From CAYOID01 sp964573115 (GTDB lineage Bacteria > Desulfobacterota > Desulfovibrionia > Desulfovibrionales > Desulfothermaceae): DNA of 23,427 bases. Position numbers and translations under genes: made by a program. Numbering within the stretch: the first letter of the stretch is position 1; each line of letters begins with the position of its first letter. Positions 6,397 to 13,782 of the stretch are shown here, piece by piece. A model generated the notes under the pieces. It was not told the origin of the DNA. It saw only the letters and a list, made by a program, of their open reading frames with translations, and ran no database searches. Location of the stretch: NCBI GenBank assembly GCA_964573115.1, contig CAZNIP010000047.1, positions 1-23,427 on the forward strand, read 5' to 3'.

Positions 6397-6655
6397 ATAG
6401 GCAAAGACAACAATTTGAGCCTGATGAGACGATCAGCTCATGAAACATTGATCAGGTTCGTCACTGCCTGGCGCACCAGAAATCTGCATTCATCCTTTTA
6501 AGCCTGATCACCATATTTCCTTTTTGGTTGAGGTCCGATTTGATCCTTTCAACCCAGAGCATAAGGAGGTCGCCTTCCAGACATTGTCTCAAGTCGTGTG
6601 CTGTGCACTGAGTTCTTTTGTTTTCACTCGCAATCACAACCGTGAGGAGGTTCAC
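6397..6655 (+). other. Long leader region of the TRAP operon
   Basis: These 259 bases precede dctP. They hold a nested dyad, with CCTGAT at 6420-6425 pairing with ATCAGG at 6451-6456 and ATGAG/CTCAT inside, and an AAGGAGG at 6562-6568 not followed by a usable start. I recognise no riboswitch and no convincing small gene. The frame is open from 6524 into dctP, but the signal peptide and GAGGAGG place the dctP start at 6656. Confidence 0.35.
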
Positions 6656-7825
6656 ATGCGTCGAGTGCTGACCATTATCGTAGCCCTGTGTTTTGTCCTG
6701 ACCCTGTCTGCAGGCACATCATTCGGAGCTGCCAAGCGCGGCAAGTTTGGGGAAGACCCCAGGCATGAAGAGGCCAAACGGGTCACGTTTGAAACATCAG
6801 ACCAAAAAATCCGCTGGAAGATGGTCATGCCCTGGTCCAAGGGGTTGCTCTTCTACGACGTGGCCGCCCATTTCTGTGACTCCGTGCGCCTGGCTTCTGC
6901 CGGCCGTCTGGACATCAAGCCCTTTTCCGCCGGCGAGCTCGTTCCGGCCATGCAGTCGTTCGACGCTGTGAGCAAAGGCTCGGCCGAGGTTGGTCACGAC
7001 TGGCCAGGGTACTGGAAGGGCAAGAACGAGGCGTTCCCGGCCTACGCCTCGGTCCCCTTCGGACTGGATGTGGAAGGCTACAATGTCTGGCTCTATGAGC
7101 GCGGCGGGCTCGAGCTCATGCAGGATCTCTACGGCAAGTTCGATCTCCACGTCCTGCCCTGCGGCAATGTTGGCCAGGAGCTTGGCCTGTTCTCCAACAA
7201 GCGGGCCACCAAGATGGAAGATTTCAAGGGCCTCCGGGTCAGGACCCCGGGCTGGTACATGGACATCCTGACTCAGCTTGGCGCTTCAGTGACTCCCTTG
7301 CCAGGCGGTGAAATCTACCTGGCCCTGGAACGCGGCGTGATCGACGCAGCCGAGTTCTCCTCCCCGGCCATCACCTACCCCATGGGTTTTGACCAGATCA
7401 CCGACTATGTGATTGAGCCCGGCGTGCATCAGCCTTCCTGCCAGTGCTCGGTCTTCTTCAACCAGGACGCCTGGAACGAGCTGCCTCAGGATCTGAAGGA
7501 AATCGTCAAACTGGCTGCCAAGGAAACGCAACTCTGGACCCAGGGCTGGAGTGAAAACCTCAATGCCGAGGCTGTCAAGCTCCTCCAGGAAAAGGTTGAG
7601 TATGTGAAAATGGACGAAGCGACCATGATCGAATTCGCCAAGACCACCTATGCGTATCTTGATGGCCTGAAAAAGAAGTACCCTGATGTCAAGGCCGCTT
7701 TGGACTCCCAGGACAAGTTCAAGGAAGACTTTGCCCTGTGGCGCTCCATCAGAAGCGGCGTGGCCCCTTATCCTTACGAACAGTACATCCAGGGTGTCAT
7801 GGGCATGGACCCGGCGCTGAAGTAG
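6656..7825 (+). CDS. TRAP transporter substrate-binding protein (DctP family, TakP-like)
   Basis: This 389-aa periplasmic protein delivers an organic acid anion to the DctQ/DctM membrane unit. A clear Sec signal peptide (MRRVLTIIVALCFVLTLSAG, cleaved near residues 24-26) and GAGGAGG at 6644-6650 fix the start. The core shows the DctP selectivity motif KGLRVRTPG (191-199, with Arg196 the likely carboxylate-binding Arg). It also has PLPGGEIYLALERGVIDAAE (214-233), typical of the TakP/monocarboxylate branch known for 2-oxo acids and, in Thermus, calcium lactate. A small monocarboxylate such as lactate or pyruvate is therefore likely, though acetoacetate/3-hydroxybutyrate would also fit the left-hand block. 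It is first gene of the operon, and a strong hairpin follows it, which could keep its message more abundant than that of the membrane genes. Confidence 0.93.
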   Translation: MRRVLTIIVALCFVLTLSAGTSFGAAKRGKFGEDPRHEEAKRVTFETSDQKIRWKMVMPWSKGLLFYDVAAHFCDSVRLASAGRLDIKPFSAGELVPAMQSFDAVSKGSAEVGHDWPGYWKGKNEAFPAYASVPFGLDVEGYNVWLYERGGLELMQDLYGKFDLHVLPCGNVGQELGLFSNKRATKMEDFKGLRVRTPGWYMDILTQLGASVTPLPGGEIYLALERGVIDAAEFSSPAITYPMGFDQITDYVIEPGVHQPSCQCSVFFNQDAWNELPQDLKEIVKLAAKETQLWTQGWSENLNAEAVKLLQEKVEYVKMDEATMIEFAKTTYAYLDGLKKKYPDVKAALDSQDKFKEDFALWRSIRSGVAPYPYEQYIQGVMGMDPALK

Positions 7826-7915
7826 TTCCTTCAGCAGCAGTGTTGCACCATACCCCAATGGCCAGGACATCCAAAGTGAGATGGATCTGGAACTGCGTTT
7901 CTCGAAAACACACAT

Positions 7916-7943
7916 CGTCAGGGAGGGACTTCCCTCCCTGACG
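7916..7943 (+). terminator. Intercistronic hairpin between dctP and dctQ
   Basis: CGTCAGGGAGGGA (7916-7928) and TCCCTCCCTGACG (7931-7943) form a near-perfect 12-13 bp stem in the 150-base gap. TATTTTG follows, a weak T-tract. It may be an attenuator or an RNA-stabilising stem that raises binding-protein synthesis over transporter synthesis. Confidence 0.6.
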
Positions 7944-7975
7944 TATTTTGAGCCACTCTTGAAGGAGCAGTGTGC

Positions 7976-8479
7976 ATGTCTACCAAGCTCACAAAAACCA
8001 TCGACAGGGTCCAGGACGTGTTCGGATTCTGGACTGCTATGCTCATCTTCCCCATGGTCCTGGTGGTCCTCTACGAAGTCTTCATGCGTTATGTCTTCAA
8101 CAAGCCGACCTCCTGGGGCTTTGAAGCCACCACCTTTCTCTACGGTATCCACTACATGCTGGGTTTTGGTTACACTCTGCTGTACAATGGGCACGTCAAG
8201 GTGGACGTCTTTGTCAATCTCCTCTCCAGACGAACCCAGTCAGTGATCAGTCTGATCACCTATGTTGTCTTTTTTCTCCCGGTCTACGCCCTGTTAAGCT
8301 GGGGTTCCATCAAGTTTGCCTGGACCTCGATCCAGGGCCTGGAAAAAAGCTGGACCAGCTGGGCCCCGCCGATCTACCCATTCAAGGTCCTCATGGCCCT
8401 CGGTTTCATCATGCTTCTGATTCAGGGCCTTTCCAGTATCATTAAAGAATTTCAAAAGTTTCGGGGAGCAGAAGGATAA
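7976..8479 (+). CDS. TRAP transporter small membrane subunit (DctQ family)
   Basis: This 167-aa integral inner-membrane protein has the four hydrophobic segments expected of DctQ. They begin at about residue 18 (FWTAMLIFPMVLVVLYEVFM), then around GFEATTFLYGIHYMLGFGYT, SVISLITYVVFFLPVYALLS and FKVLMALGFIMLLIQGL. The motif LYEVFMRYVFNKPTSWGFE is typical of the family. DctQ packs against DctM and is needed for sodium-driven uptake. ATG 7976 has AGGAG at 7963-7967; a GTG two codons earlier is too close to it. It lies after dctP and 64 bases before dctM in the same operon. Confidence 0.93.
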   Translation: MSTKLTKTIDRVQDVFGFWTAMLIFPMVLVVLYEVFMRYVFNKPTSWGFEATTFLYGIHYMLGFGYTLLYNGHVKVDVFVNLLSRRTQSVISLITYVVFFLPVYALLSWGSIKFAWTSIQGLEKSWTSWAPPIYPFKVLMALGFIMLLIQGLSSIIKEFQKFRGAEG

Positions 8480-8543
8480 AGCTGTGCCGATCTTTCATGA
8501 TCCAAAGTATTGTGACGCTCAAATCTCTTAAAGGTGACACACT

Positions 8544-9893
8544 ATGTATCTCAGTCCTGAAACTCTGACCATCGGCATGTTCATCACCCTCATTGTCTTC
8601 ATCACCATGGGGCACCCCCTGGCCGTGACTCTGGGGGCGGTGGCCACACTCTTTGGTCTCCTCAACAATGGATTCGAATTCGGTTTTCTCTTTGACATGT
8701 TCGTCAACAACTGCTGGGGCATCTTCAACAACTATGTCCTGGTGGCCGTTCCTCTCTTCATCTTCATGGCCCAGCTCCTGGACAAGTCCAAGGTGGCCGA
8801 GAAGCTCTTCGACGTCCTGTACCTCGATCTGGGACCGGTCAAGGGAGGTCTCGGCCTGGCCGTGGTTGTGGTCTGCACGGTCTTTGCAGCCACCACCGGA
8901 ATCATCGGGGCTTCAGTCGTGGCCATGGGCCTCCTGGCTACGCCCCCGCTGCTGGAAAAAGGCTACCAGAAAGAGCTCGTCAGCGGGATCATCTGCGCCG
9001 CCGGAACTCTGGGCATCCTCATCCCGCCGTCGATCATGCTCGTGGTCTACGGCGGCCTGACCGGCATGCAGGCCACGTCCGTGGGCAACCTCTTTGCCGG
9101 GGCCATCCTCCCCGGCTTTGTCCTTTCCGGCCTGTACCTGATCTACATCTTCGTCCGCTGCAACATCAATCCCAAACTCGGTCCTCCAATCACCAGAGAA
9201 GAAGCCGGCAGGTACAGCACAGGGCGAAAGCTGTTCCTGACTCTGGCCTATTTGATTCCACCGCTCTTCCTCATCCTGGTGGTCATGGGAACCATCCTCT
9301 TCGGGGTGGCCACCCCAACAGAGGCTGCCGGCATGGGTGCTGTGGGCGCCTTTCTCCTGGCTCTGGCCAACAAGGCCATCAACTGGCAGGTCCTGCGCGA
9401 TGCCAGCCTGAACACCCTCAAGACCACCTGCATGGTCATGCTCCTGTTCATCGGGGGGAAGATGTTCAGCTCGGTCTTCATGTCCATCGGCGGCGGCGAC
9501 GTGGTGGCCGACTTCCTGGTGGGAGGCGGCATGAGCCCTGTGGTGGCCATGCTCTTCATGCTCTTGATCATTTTCATCATGGGCATGTTCATCGACTGGG
9601 CTGCCATCCTCCTGGTCACCGTGCCCATCTTCATGCCCATCGCCCTGGAGCTGGATTTCGATCCTCTGTGGTTCTCCATGCTCCTGTGCATCGTCCTGCA
9701 GACATCCTTTCTGACCCCGCCTTTTGGATACGCCCTGTTCTACTTTATCGGGGTCGCCCCTGAGGACTACACCATGATGCACATCTACCGGGGGATCATT
9801 CCCTTTGTCTTCCTTCAGCTGATTGGGGTCGGGATCATGATCGCCTTTCCCTCGATCATCACCTGGCTGCCCCATCTGGCATTTGGAACCTGA
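8544..9893 (+). CDS. TRAP transporter large membrane subunit (DctM family)
   Basis: This 449-aa very hydrophobic protein of the ion-transporter superfamily forms the sodium-coupled elevator transport path of the TRAP system. Family marks include GHPLAVTLGAVATLFGLL near the start, GIIGASVVAMGLLATPPLLEKGY, AAGTLGILIPPSIMLVVYG, GVATPTEAAGMGAVGA, and DWAAILLVTVPIFMPIA with TPPFGYALFYFIGVAP toward the end. Length is normal for the shorter DctM form. AAAGGTG at 8530-8536 precedes the start. It closes the TRAP operon, and a hairpin lies about 75 bases downstream. Confidence 0.94.
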   Translation: MYLSPETLTIGMFITLIVFITMGHPLAVTLGAVATLFGLLNNGFEFGFLFDMFVNNCWGIFNNYVLVAVPLFIFMAQLLDKSKVAEKLFDVLYLDLGPVKGGLGLAVVVVCTVFAATTGIIGASVVAMGLLATPPLLEKGYQKELVSGIICAAGTLGILIPPSIMLVVYGGLTGMQATSVGNLFAGAILPGFVLSGLYLIYIFVRCNINPKLGPPITREEAGRYSTGRKLFLTLAYLIPPLFLILVVMGTILFGVATPTEAAGMGAVGAFLLALANKAINWQVLRDASLNTLKTTCMVMLLFIGGKMFSSVFMSIGGGDVVADFLVGGGMSPVVAMLFMLLIIFIMGMFIDWAAILLVTVPIFMPIALELDFDPLWFSMLLCIVLQTSFLTPPFGYALFYFIGVAPEDYTMMHIYRGIIPFVFLQLIGVGIMIAFPSIITWLPHLAFGT

Positions 9894-9966
9894 CCTCATC
9901 ACAGACGACAGAGGATCACAACACGGCTGTACTGAAAAGGACTGACGATACACGAAACGCAGCGGA

Positions 9967-9993
9967 ACGGGATGGGGCTCGAGTCCATCCCGT
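9967..9993 (+). terminator. Hairpin after the TRAP operon
   Basis: ACGGGATGG (9967-9975) pairs perfectly with CCATCCCGT (9985-9993), and flanking GCAGC/GCTGC can extend the stem. It lacks a T-tract. It lies 45 bases upstream of the universal-stress gene and may separate the TRAP transcript from the lactate operon or only modulate read-through. Confidence 0.5.
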
Positions 9994-10037
9994 GCTGCTG
10001 ATCGTTCACGCATTCAAGCCAAGCAGGAGTTCACTTC

Positions 10038-10550
10038 ATGATCCCAGAAATCAAGACCATCCTCTATGCCACGAACCTCGGTCCCGAGGCATCCCATGTC
10101 TTTCGCTACGCTGTCAGCCAGGCCCAGCACTACCAGGCTCGCATACATGTCCTGCACGTCATCGAACCTCTGGGTGAATTTGCCAGGAACCTGGTGGAGC
10201 AATACCTCTCCCAGGACAAGGCCAAGGAAATTCAAGAAAAATCAAGACAATACTTCATAGATCAGATCAAGACCAGGTTGACCACCTTCTGCGAAAAAGA
10301 GACCTGCACGCTGAGCGAGGGCAATGAGCTGATCCAGAACATCAGTGTCCTTGAGGGTCACCCTTCGGATGTCATCGTCAAATTGGCTCAAGAACTCAAC
10401 GCAGACCTGATCGTTTTGGGCACCCTCAGGAAGACCCGGATCACCCGTTCCGGGCTCATCGGCTCGACGGCCCGCCAGGTGGTCAATGAGGCGAAAACTC
10501 CAGTGCTCACGATTCACACCCCTGACAACAAGCTCGAAAAACTCGACTGA
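10038..10550 (+). CDS. Universal stress protein (UspA family)
   Basis: This 170-aa single-domain Usp protein is slightly longer than the usual 140-150. The first strand is IKTILYATNLG, and the family end motif appears as LIVLGTLRKTR...SGLIGSTARQVV...PVLTIH. The ATP-binding pattern G-2x-G-9x-G(S/T) is degenerate: the second glycine is Arg131, and the usual Asp of the first loop is Asn13. Nucleotide binding may therefore be lost or altered. AGGAG at 10025-10029 supports the start. Usp proteins often sit beside TRAP genes; TeaD in Halomonas binds ATP and tunes the TeaABC transporter. This one lies between TRAP and lactate permease genes, so a role in controlling uptake is plausible but unproven. 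Confidence 0.88.
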   Translation: MIPEIKTILYATNLGPEASHVFRYAVSQAQHYQARIHVLHVIEPLGEFARNLVEQYLSQDKAKEIQEKSRQYFIDQIKTRLTTFCEKETCTLSEGNELIQNISVLEGHPSDVIVKLAQELNADLIVLGTLRKTRITRSGLIGSTARQVVNEAKTPVLTIHTPDNKLEKLD

Positions 10551-10627
10551 TCTCCAGCAGGTTCCGGACATGCGTTGATCCCTGGTTTCTTCTCCCGGGA
10601 CACCGTGTTCATGATCGAAGATAGTCT

Positions 10628-12325
10628 ATGTCTATTGGAATACTCGCTCTTTGTGCCTTTCTGCCCATTCTCACCGCCCTGATCCTCATGGTCAGCTTCA
10701 AATGGCCGGCCACCAGGGCCATGCCCTTTGCCTGGCTGGTGTCTGTGATCTGCAGCGCTCTGGTCTGGAAGATGGACCTTGGCCTGATCCTGGCCTCGAC
10801 CCTGCAGGGTTTCGGGCAGGCCTTCACGGTTCTGCTCATCGTCTTCGGGGCCATCCTCATCCTGTACACCATGACCGAGAGCGGCGGCATCGAGACCATC
10901 AATCACGGGTTTCACGGGCTGACCACGGACCGGCGCATCCAGACGATCATCATTGCCTTTGTCTTTGCCGCCTTTCTCGAGGGGGCGGCCGGTTTCGGGA
11001 CGCCGGCGGCCATCGCCGCCCCATTGCTTCTCGGGCTGGGGTTTCCTCCCATGGCGGCCGTGGTCGTCGCCCTGATCCTCAATTCTGTTCCCGTCACTTT
11101 TGGAGCCGCCGGAACTCCGATCTGGTTCGGCCTGAAAAACCTGACCGCAAAGGTCGAAGCCGCCATCGCAGCTTCAGATGTGAACGTTGGATTCGACTCC
11201 ATGGCCGGCTTCAATCAGCTCATCGGCCAGTGGAGTGCTGTCCTGCACACGGTCATGGCCTATATCCTGCCGCTGTTTGTGGTTTGTTTTTTGACCCGTT
11301 TTTTCGGGGCTCAGCGATCCTGGAAGGAGGGACTCGGAGTCTGGAAGTTTTCCCTCCTGGCCTCGACCCTGTTTGTCATTCCCTACCTCATCTCGGCCTT
11401 TGCCTTTGGGGTGGAGTTTCCCGCTGTCATTGGAGGCTTGATCGGCCTGGCCCTGGTGGTCTTCATGACCCGCAAGAAGCTGTTCGTTCCCGATGAACCC
11501 TGGGATTTCGGCCCCAAAGCTTCATGGGAGCCGGAGTGGACCGGGGACATCGCTGCCGCCGACAGCATCTCCTTCACCCCGAGGATGAGTCAGTTCAGGG
11601 CCTGGCTGCCCTATGTGCTCATCGGCCTCATCCTGGTCCTGACCAGGATCAAGCTCTTTCCCTTTCAGGCTCTGGTGACCTCCATGGAACTCACGATCGA
11701 AAACATCCTGGGGCAAACCCGGGTCGACTACTCCCTTCAGCCCCTGTACAACCCGGGTGTGATCCCCTTCATTCTGGTTTCCATCCTGACGGTCTTCATT
11801 CACGCCATGCGCCCCAGACAGATCGGCAAAGCCTGGTTCACGGCTTTGACCCGTATGAAGAACCCGACCATCGCCCTGCTCTTTGCCGTGGCCCTGGTCC
11901 AGATTTTTAAGAATTCAGCCCACAATCCGGCTGACCTGGCGTCCATGCCCCTGGTCATGGCCCAGGCGGTCGCCGAGGCGGCCGGGGCATCCTGGCCTTT
12001 TTTCGCCCCATTCGTCGGCGCTCTCGGCTCATTCATCACTGGCAGCAATACCGTCTCCGATTTACTCTTTGCCGATTTCCAATACGGCATCGCGACCACA
12101 CTCGACCTCCCGCGCCAGATCATTGTTGCCCTCCAGGCTGTCGGCGGAGCCATGGGGAACATGGTCTGCATTCACAATATCGTTGCGGCCTCGGCAACGG
12201 TTGGCCTTTTCGGGGTCGAGGGATTGATCCTGAAAAGGACTGTCCTGCCCTTGTGCCTCTATGGTATCGTTGTCGGGACCATGGGCCTCGTGTTCAGCTA
12301 CACCCTGTTTCCGCATCTCTTTTGA
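10628..12325 (+). CDS. L-lactate permease (LctP family)
   Basis: This 565-aa inner-membrane symporter of the LctP family is of usual length. The chain is hydrophobic throughout, with many transmembrane segments. Family marks are AFLEGAAGFGTPAAIAAPLLLGLGFPPMAAVVVALILNS around residues 115-155, the variant SFITGSNTVSDLLFADFQYGIA and GAMGNMVCIHNIVAASATVGLFGVEG near the end. It imports lactate, and in some bacteria glycolate, with protons. It sits 78 bases after the Usp gene and 69 before the FAD dehydrogenase gene, so it probably belongs to the lactate operon. The ribosome-binding site is weak (GAAG near 10617). The same gene neighbours the lactate dehydrogenases and Por in Desulfovibrio. Confidence 0.94.
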   Translation: MSIGILALCAFLPILTALILMVSFKWPATRAMPFAWLVSVICSALVWKMDLGLILASTLQGFGQAFTVLLIVFGAILILYTMTESGGIETINHGFHGLTTDRRIQTIIIAFVFAAFLEGAAGFGTPAAIAAPLLLGLGFPPMAAVVVALILNSVPVTFGAAGTPIWFGLKNLTAKVEAAIAASDVNVGFDSMAGFNQLIGQWSAVLHTVMAYILPLFVVCFLTRFFGAQRSWKEGLGVWKFSLLASTLFVIPYLISAFAFGVEFPAVIGGLIGLALVVFMTRKKLFVPDEPWDFGPKASWEPEWTGDIAAADSISFTPRMSQFRAWLPYVLIGLILVLTRIKLFPFQALVTSMELTIENILGQTRVDYSLQPLYNPGVIPFILVSILTVFIHAMRPRQIGKAWFTALTRMKNPTIALLFAVALVQIFKNSAHNPADLASMPLVMAQAVAEAAGASWPFFAPFVGALGSFITGSNTVSDLLFADFQYGIATTLDLPRQIIVALQAVGGAMGNMVCIHNIVAASATVGLFGVEGLILKRTVLPLCLYGIVVGTMGLVFSYTLFPHLF

Positions 12326-12394
12326 AAAAGTCGGTCTTCATTTTCATTCACATTTTCAGTTTTGCCAGCGGCACAACTGACTGGAGAAAAGACC

Positions 12395-13780
12395 ATGATC
12401 AGCAATGCCTTGATCAAAGAATTCAAGAACCTCCTTGGGCCGGAAAACGTGATGACCGCAGAGGCCGACCGCCACGCCTATTCATATGACTCGGCTGTTC
12501 TGCAGCCTGTGGTGCCGGAGCTGGTGATCCGCCCCACGGCGACCGAACACCTGAGCACGGTGGTCAGACTCTGCCATGAGAACTTCCTGCCTGTGACCGT
12601 TCGCGGGGCAGGGACCAATCTCAGCGGCGGGACCATCCCTGCCAAAGAGAACGGGGTCGTCATCGTCACCAGCGGACTGAACAGGATCCTGGAAATCAAT
12701 GCAGAGGACCTCTATGCCCGGGTCGAACCTGGCGTGATCACGGCTCAGTTTGCTGCTGCCGCAGCCGAGCAGGGGCTTTTCTATCCCCCTGATCCGGGCA
12801 GCCAGACCGTGTCCACACTCGGAGGCAATGTTGCTGAAAATGCAGGGGGTCTGCGGGGGCTCAAGTACGGGGTGACCAAAGACTACGTGATGGGCGTTGA
12901 TTTCTACGACGTCCACGGGGCTTTCGTGACCTCAGGGGCCAAAACCGTCAAAAGCGTCACCGGCCTGAATCTGCCTGGACTCATGGTCGCTTCGGAAGGA
13001 ACCCTGGGCGTGTTCAGTGAGATCATCCTCAAGCTCATCCCGCCGCCCAAGGCGCAGCAGGCCATGATGGCCGTTTTTGATTCCGTGGACAAGGCCTCGG
13101 AAACCGTCTCGGCCATCATCGCCAGCAAGATCGTTCCCTGCACGCTCGAGTTTCTGGACAACTTCACCATTCGAACGGTTGAGGACTTCCGAAAGGCCGG
13201 ATTGCCTGTGGACGCCCAGGCCCTGCTGCTCATCGAGGTCGATGGGCATCCGGCCGAAGTCGAGGACGATGCAGCCAAGGTCAAGGACATCTGTTCCCGT
13301 CAGGGGGCCCTGAACGTTCAGGTCGCCAGGGACCAGGCGGAAAAGGATGCCATCTGGCAGGCCAGAAGGGATGCCCTGCCAGCCCTGGCCCGGATGCGCC
13401 CGACAACGGTCCTGGAAGACGCGACAGTCCCCAGGAGCCAGATCCCGGCCATGATCCGGGCCATCAACGCCATCGCCGACAAGTACAACCTGACCATCGG
13501 GACTTTTGGCCATGCCGGGGATGGCAACCTCCATCCCACTATTTTGACTGACAAGAGGGACCAGGAGGAATTCCACAGGGTGGAGCTGGCCATCGACGAC
13601 ATCTTTGCGGCCGCCCTGTCGATGCAGGGGACCCTCTCCGGGGAGCACGGCATCGGCCTGGCCAAGTCCAAGTACATGGAAAAGGAGACCTCCCCAGGCA
13701 CGATCGCCTATATCCAACGCCTGCGCAAAGCCCTGGACCCCAACTCCATCCTCAATCCAGGCAAGATCATCGGAGGCTAA
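12395..13780 (+). CDS. FAD-binding lactate/glycolate dehydrogenase subunit (GlcD type)
   Basis: This 461-aa flavoprotein of the FAD-linked oxidase C family oxidises a 2-hydroxy acid, most likely lactate, to the 2-oxo acid on the cytoplasmic side. The PCMH-type FAD domain spans about 35-215, with RGAGTNLSGG (70-79) and PPDPGSQTVSTLGGNVAENAGG (131-152). The substrate domain includes FGHAGDGNLHP (371-381, His373 and His380 as probable metal ligands) and GEHGIG (416-421). The end NPGKI is typical. The start at 12395 follows GGAG at 12383-12386; an upstream TTG frame adds eleven residues without a better site. The next gene follows after two bases, its ribosome-binding site inside this gene's end, so the two are translationally linked as a GlcD/GlcF pair. 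D- versus L-lactate cannot be decided from sequence, although related Desulfovibrio proteins are described as D-lactate dehydrogenases. Confidence 0.93.
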   Translation: MISNALIKEFKNLLGPENVMTAEADRHAYSYDSAVLQPVVPELVIRPTATEHLSTVVRLCHENFLPVTVRGAGTNLSGGTIPAKENGVVIVTSGLNRILEINAEDLYARVEPGVITAQFAAAAAEQGLFYPPDPGSQTVSTLGGNVAENAGGLRGLKYGVTKDYVMGVDFYDVHGAFVTSGAKTVKSVTGLNLPGLMVASEGTLGVFSEIILKLIPPPKAQQAMMAVFDSVDKASETVSAIIASKIVPCTLEFLDNFTIRTVEDFRKAGLPVDAQALLLIEVDGHPAEVEDDAAKVKDICSRQGALNVQVARDQAEKDAIWQARRDALPALARMRPTTVLEDATVPRSQIPAMIRAINAIADKYNLTIGTFGHAGDGNLHPTILTDKRDQEEFHRVELAIDDIFAAALSMQGTLSGEHGIGLAKSKYMEKETSPGTIAYIQRLRKALDPNSILNPGKIIGG

Positions 13781-13782
13781 AG

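Noticed and set aside
6185..6448. Minus-strand open frame (87 aa) in the gntR-TRAP intergenic region
   Set aside because: It crosses the operators, palindrome and TRAP promoter and shows no domain. It is better explained as a control region.
9947..9952. GATACA half-site upstream of the Usp gene as another activator site
   Set aside because: No partner TGTATC occurs at the 6-base spacing, so it is a lone hexamer.
8913..10013. Long minus-strand open frame (366 aa) opposite dctM
   Set aside because: It lies almost wholly antisense to a clear transporter gene. Its product is a low-complexity run of His, Asp, Gly and Gln, as expected from the complement of hydrophobic codons in G+C-rich DNA.
10560..10573. 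GG-N10-GC spacing upstream of the lactate permease as a sigma54 promoter
   Set aside because: Only the GG and GC dinucleotides fit, and neither the -24 nor the -12 context resembles the consensus. One such match in a short region is expected by chance.
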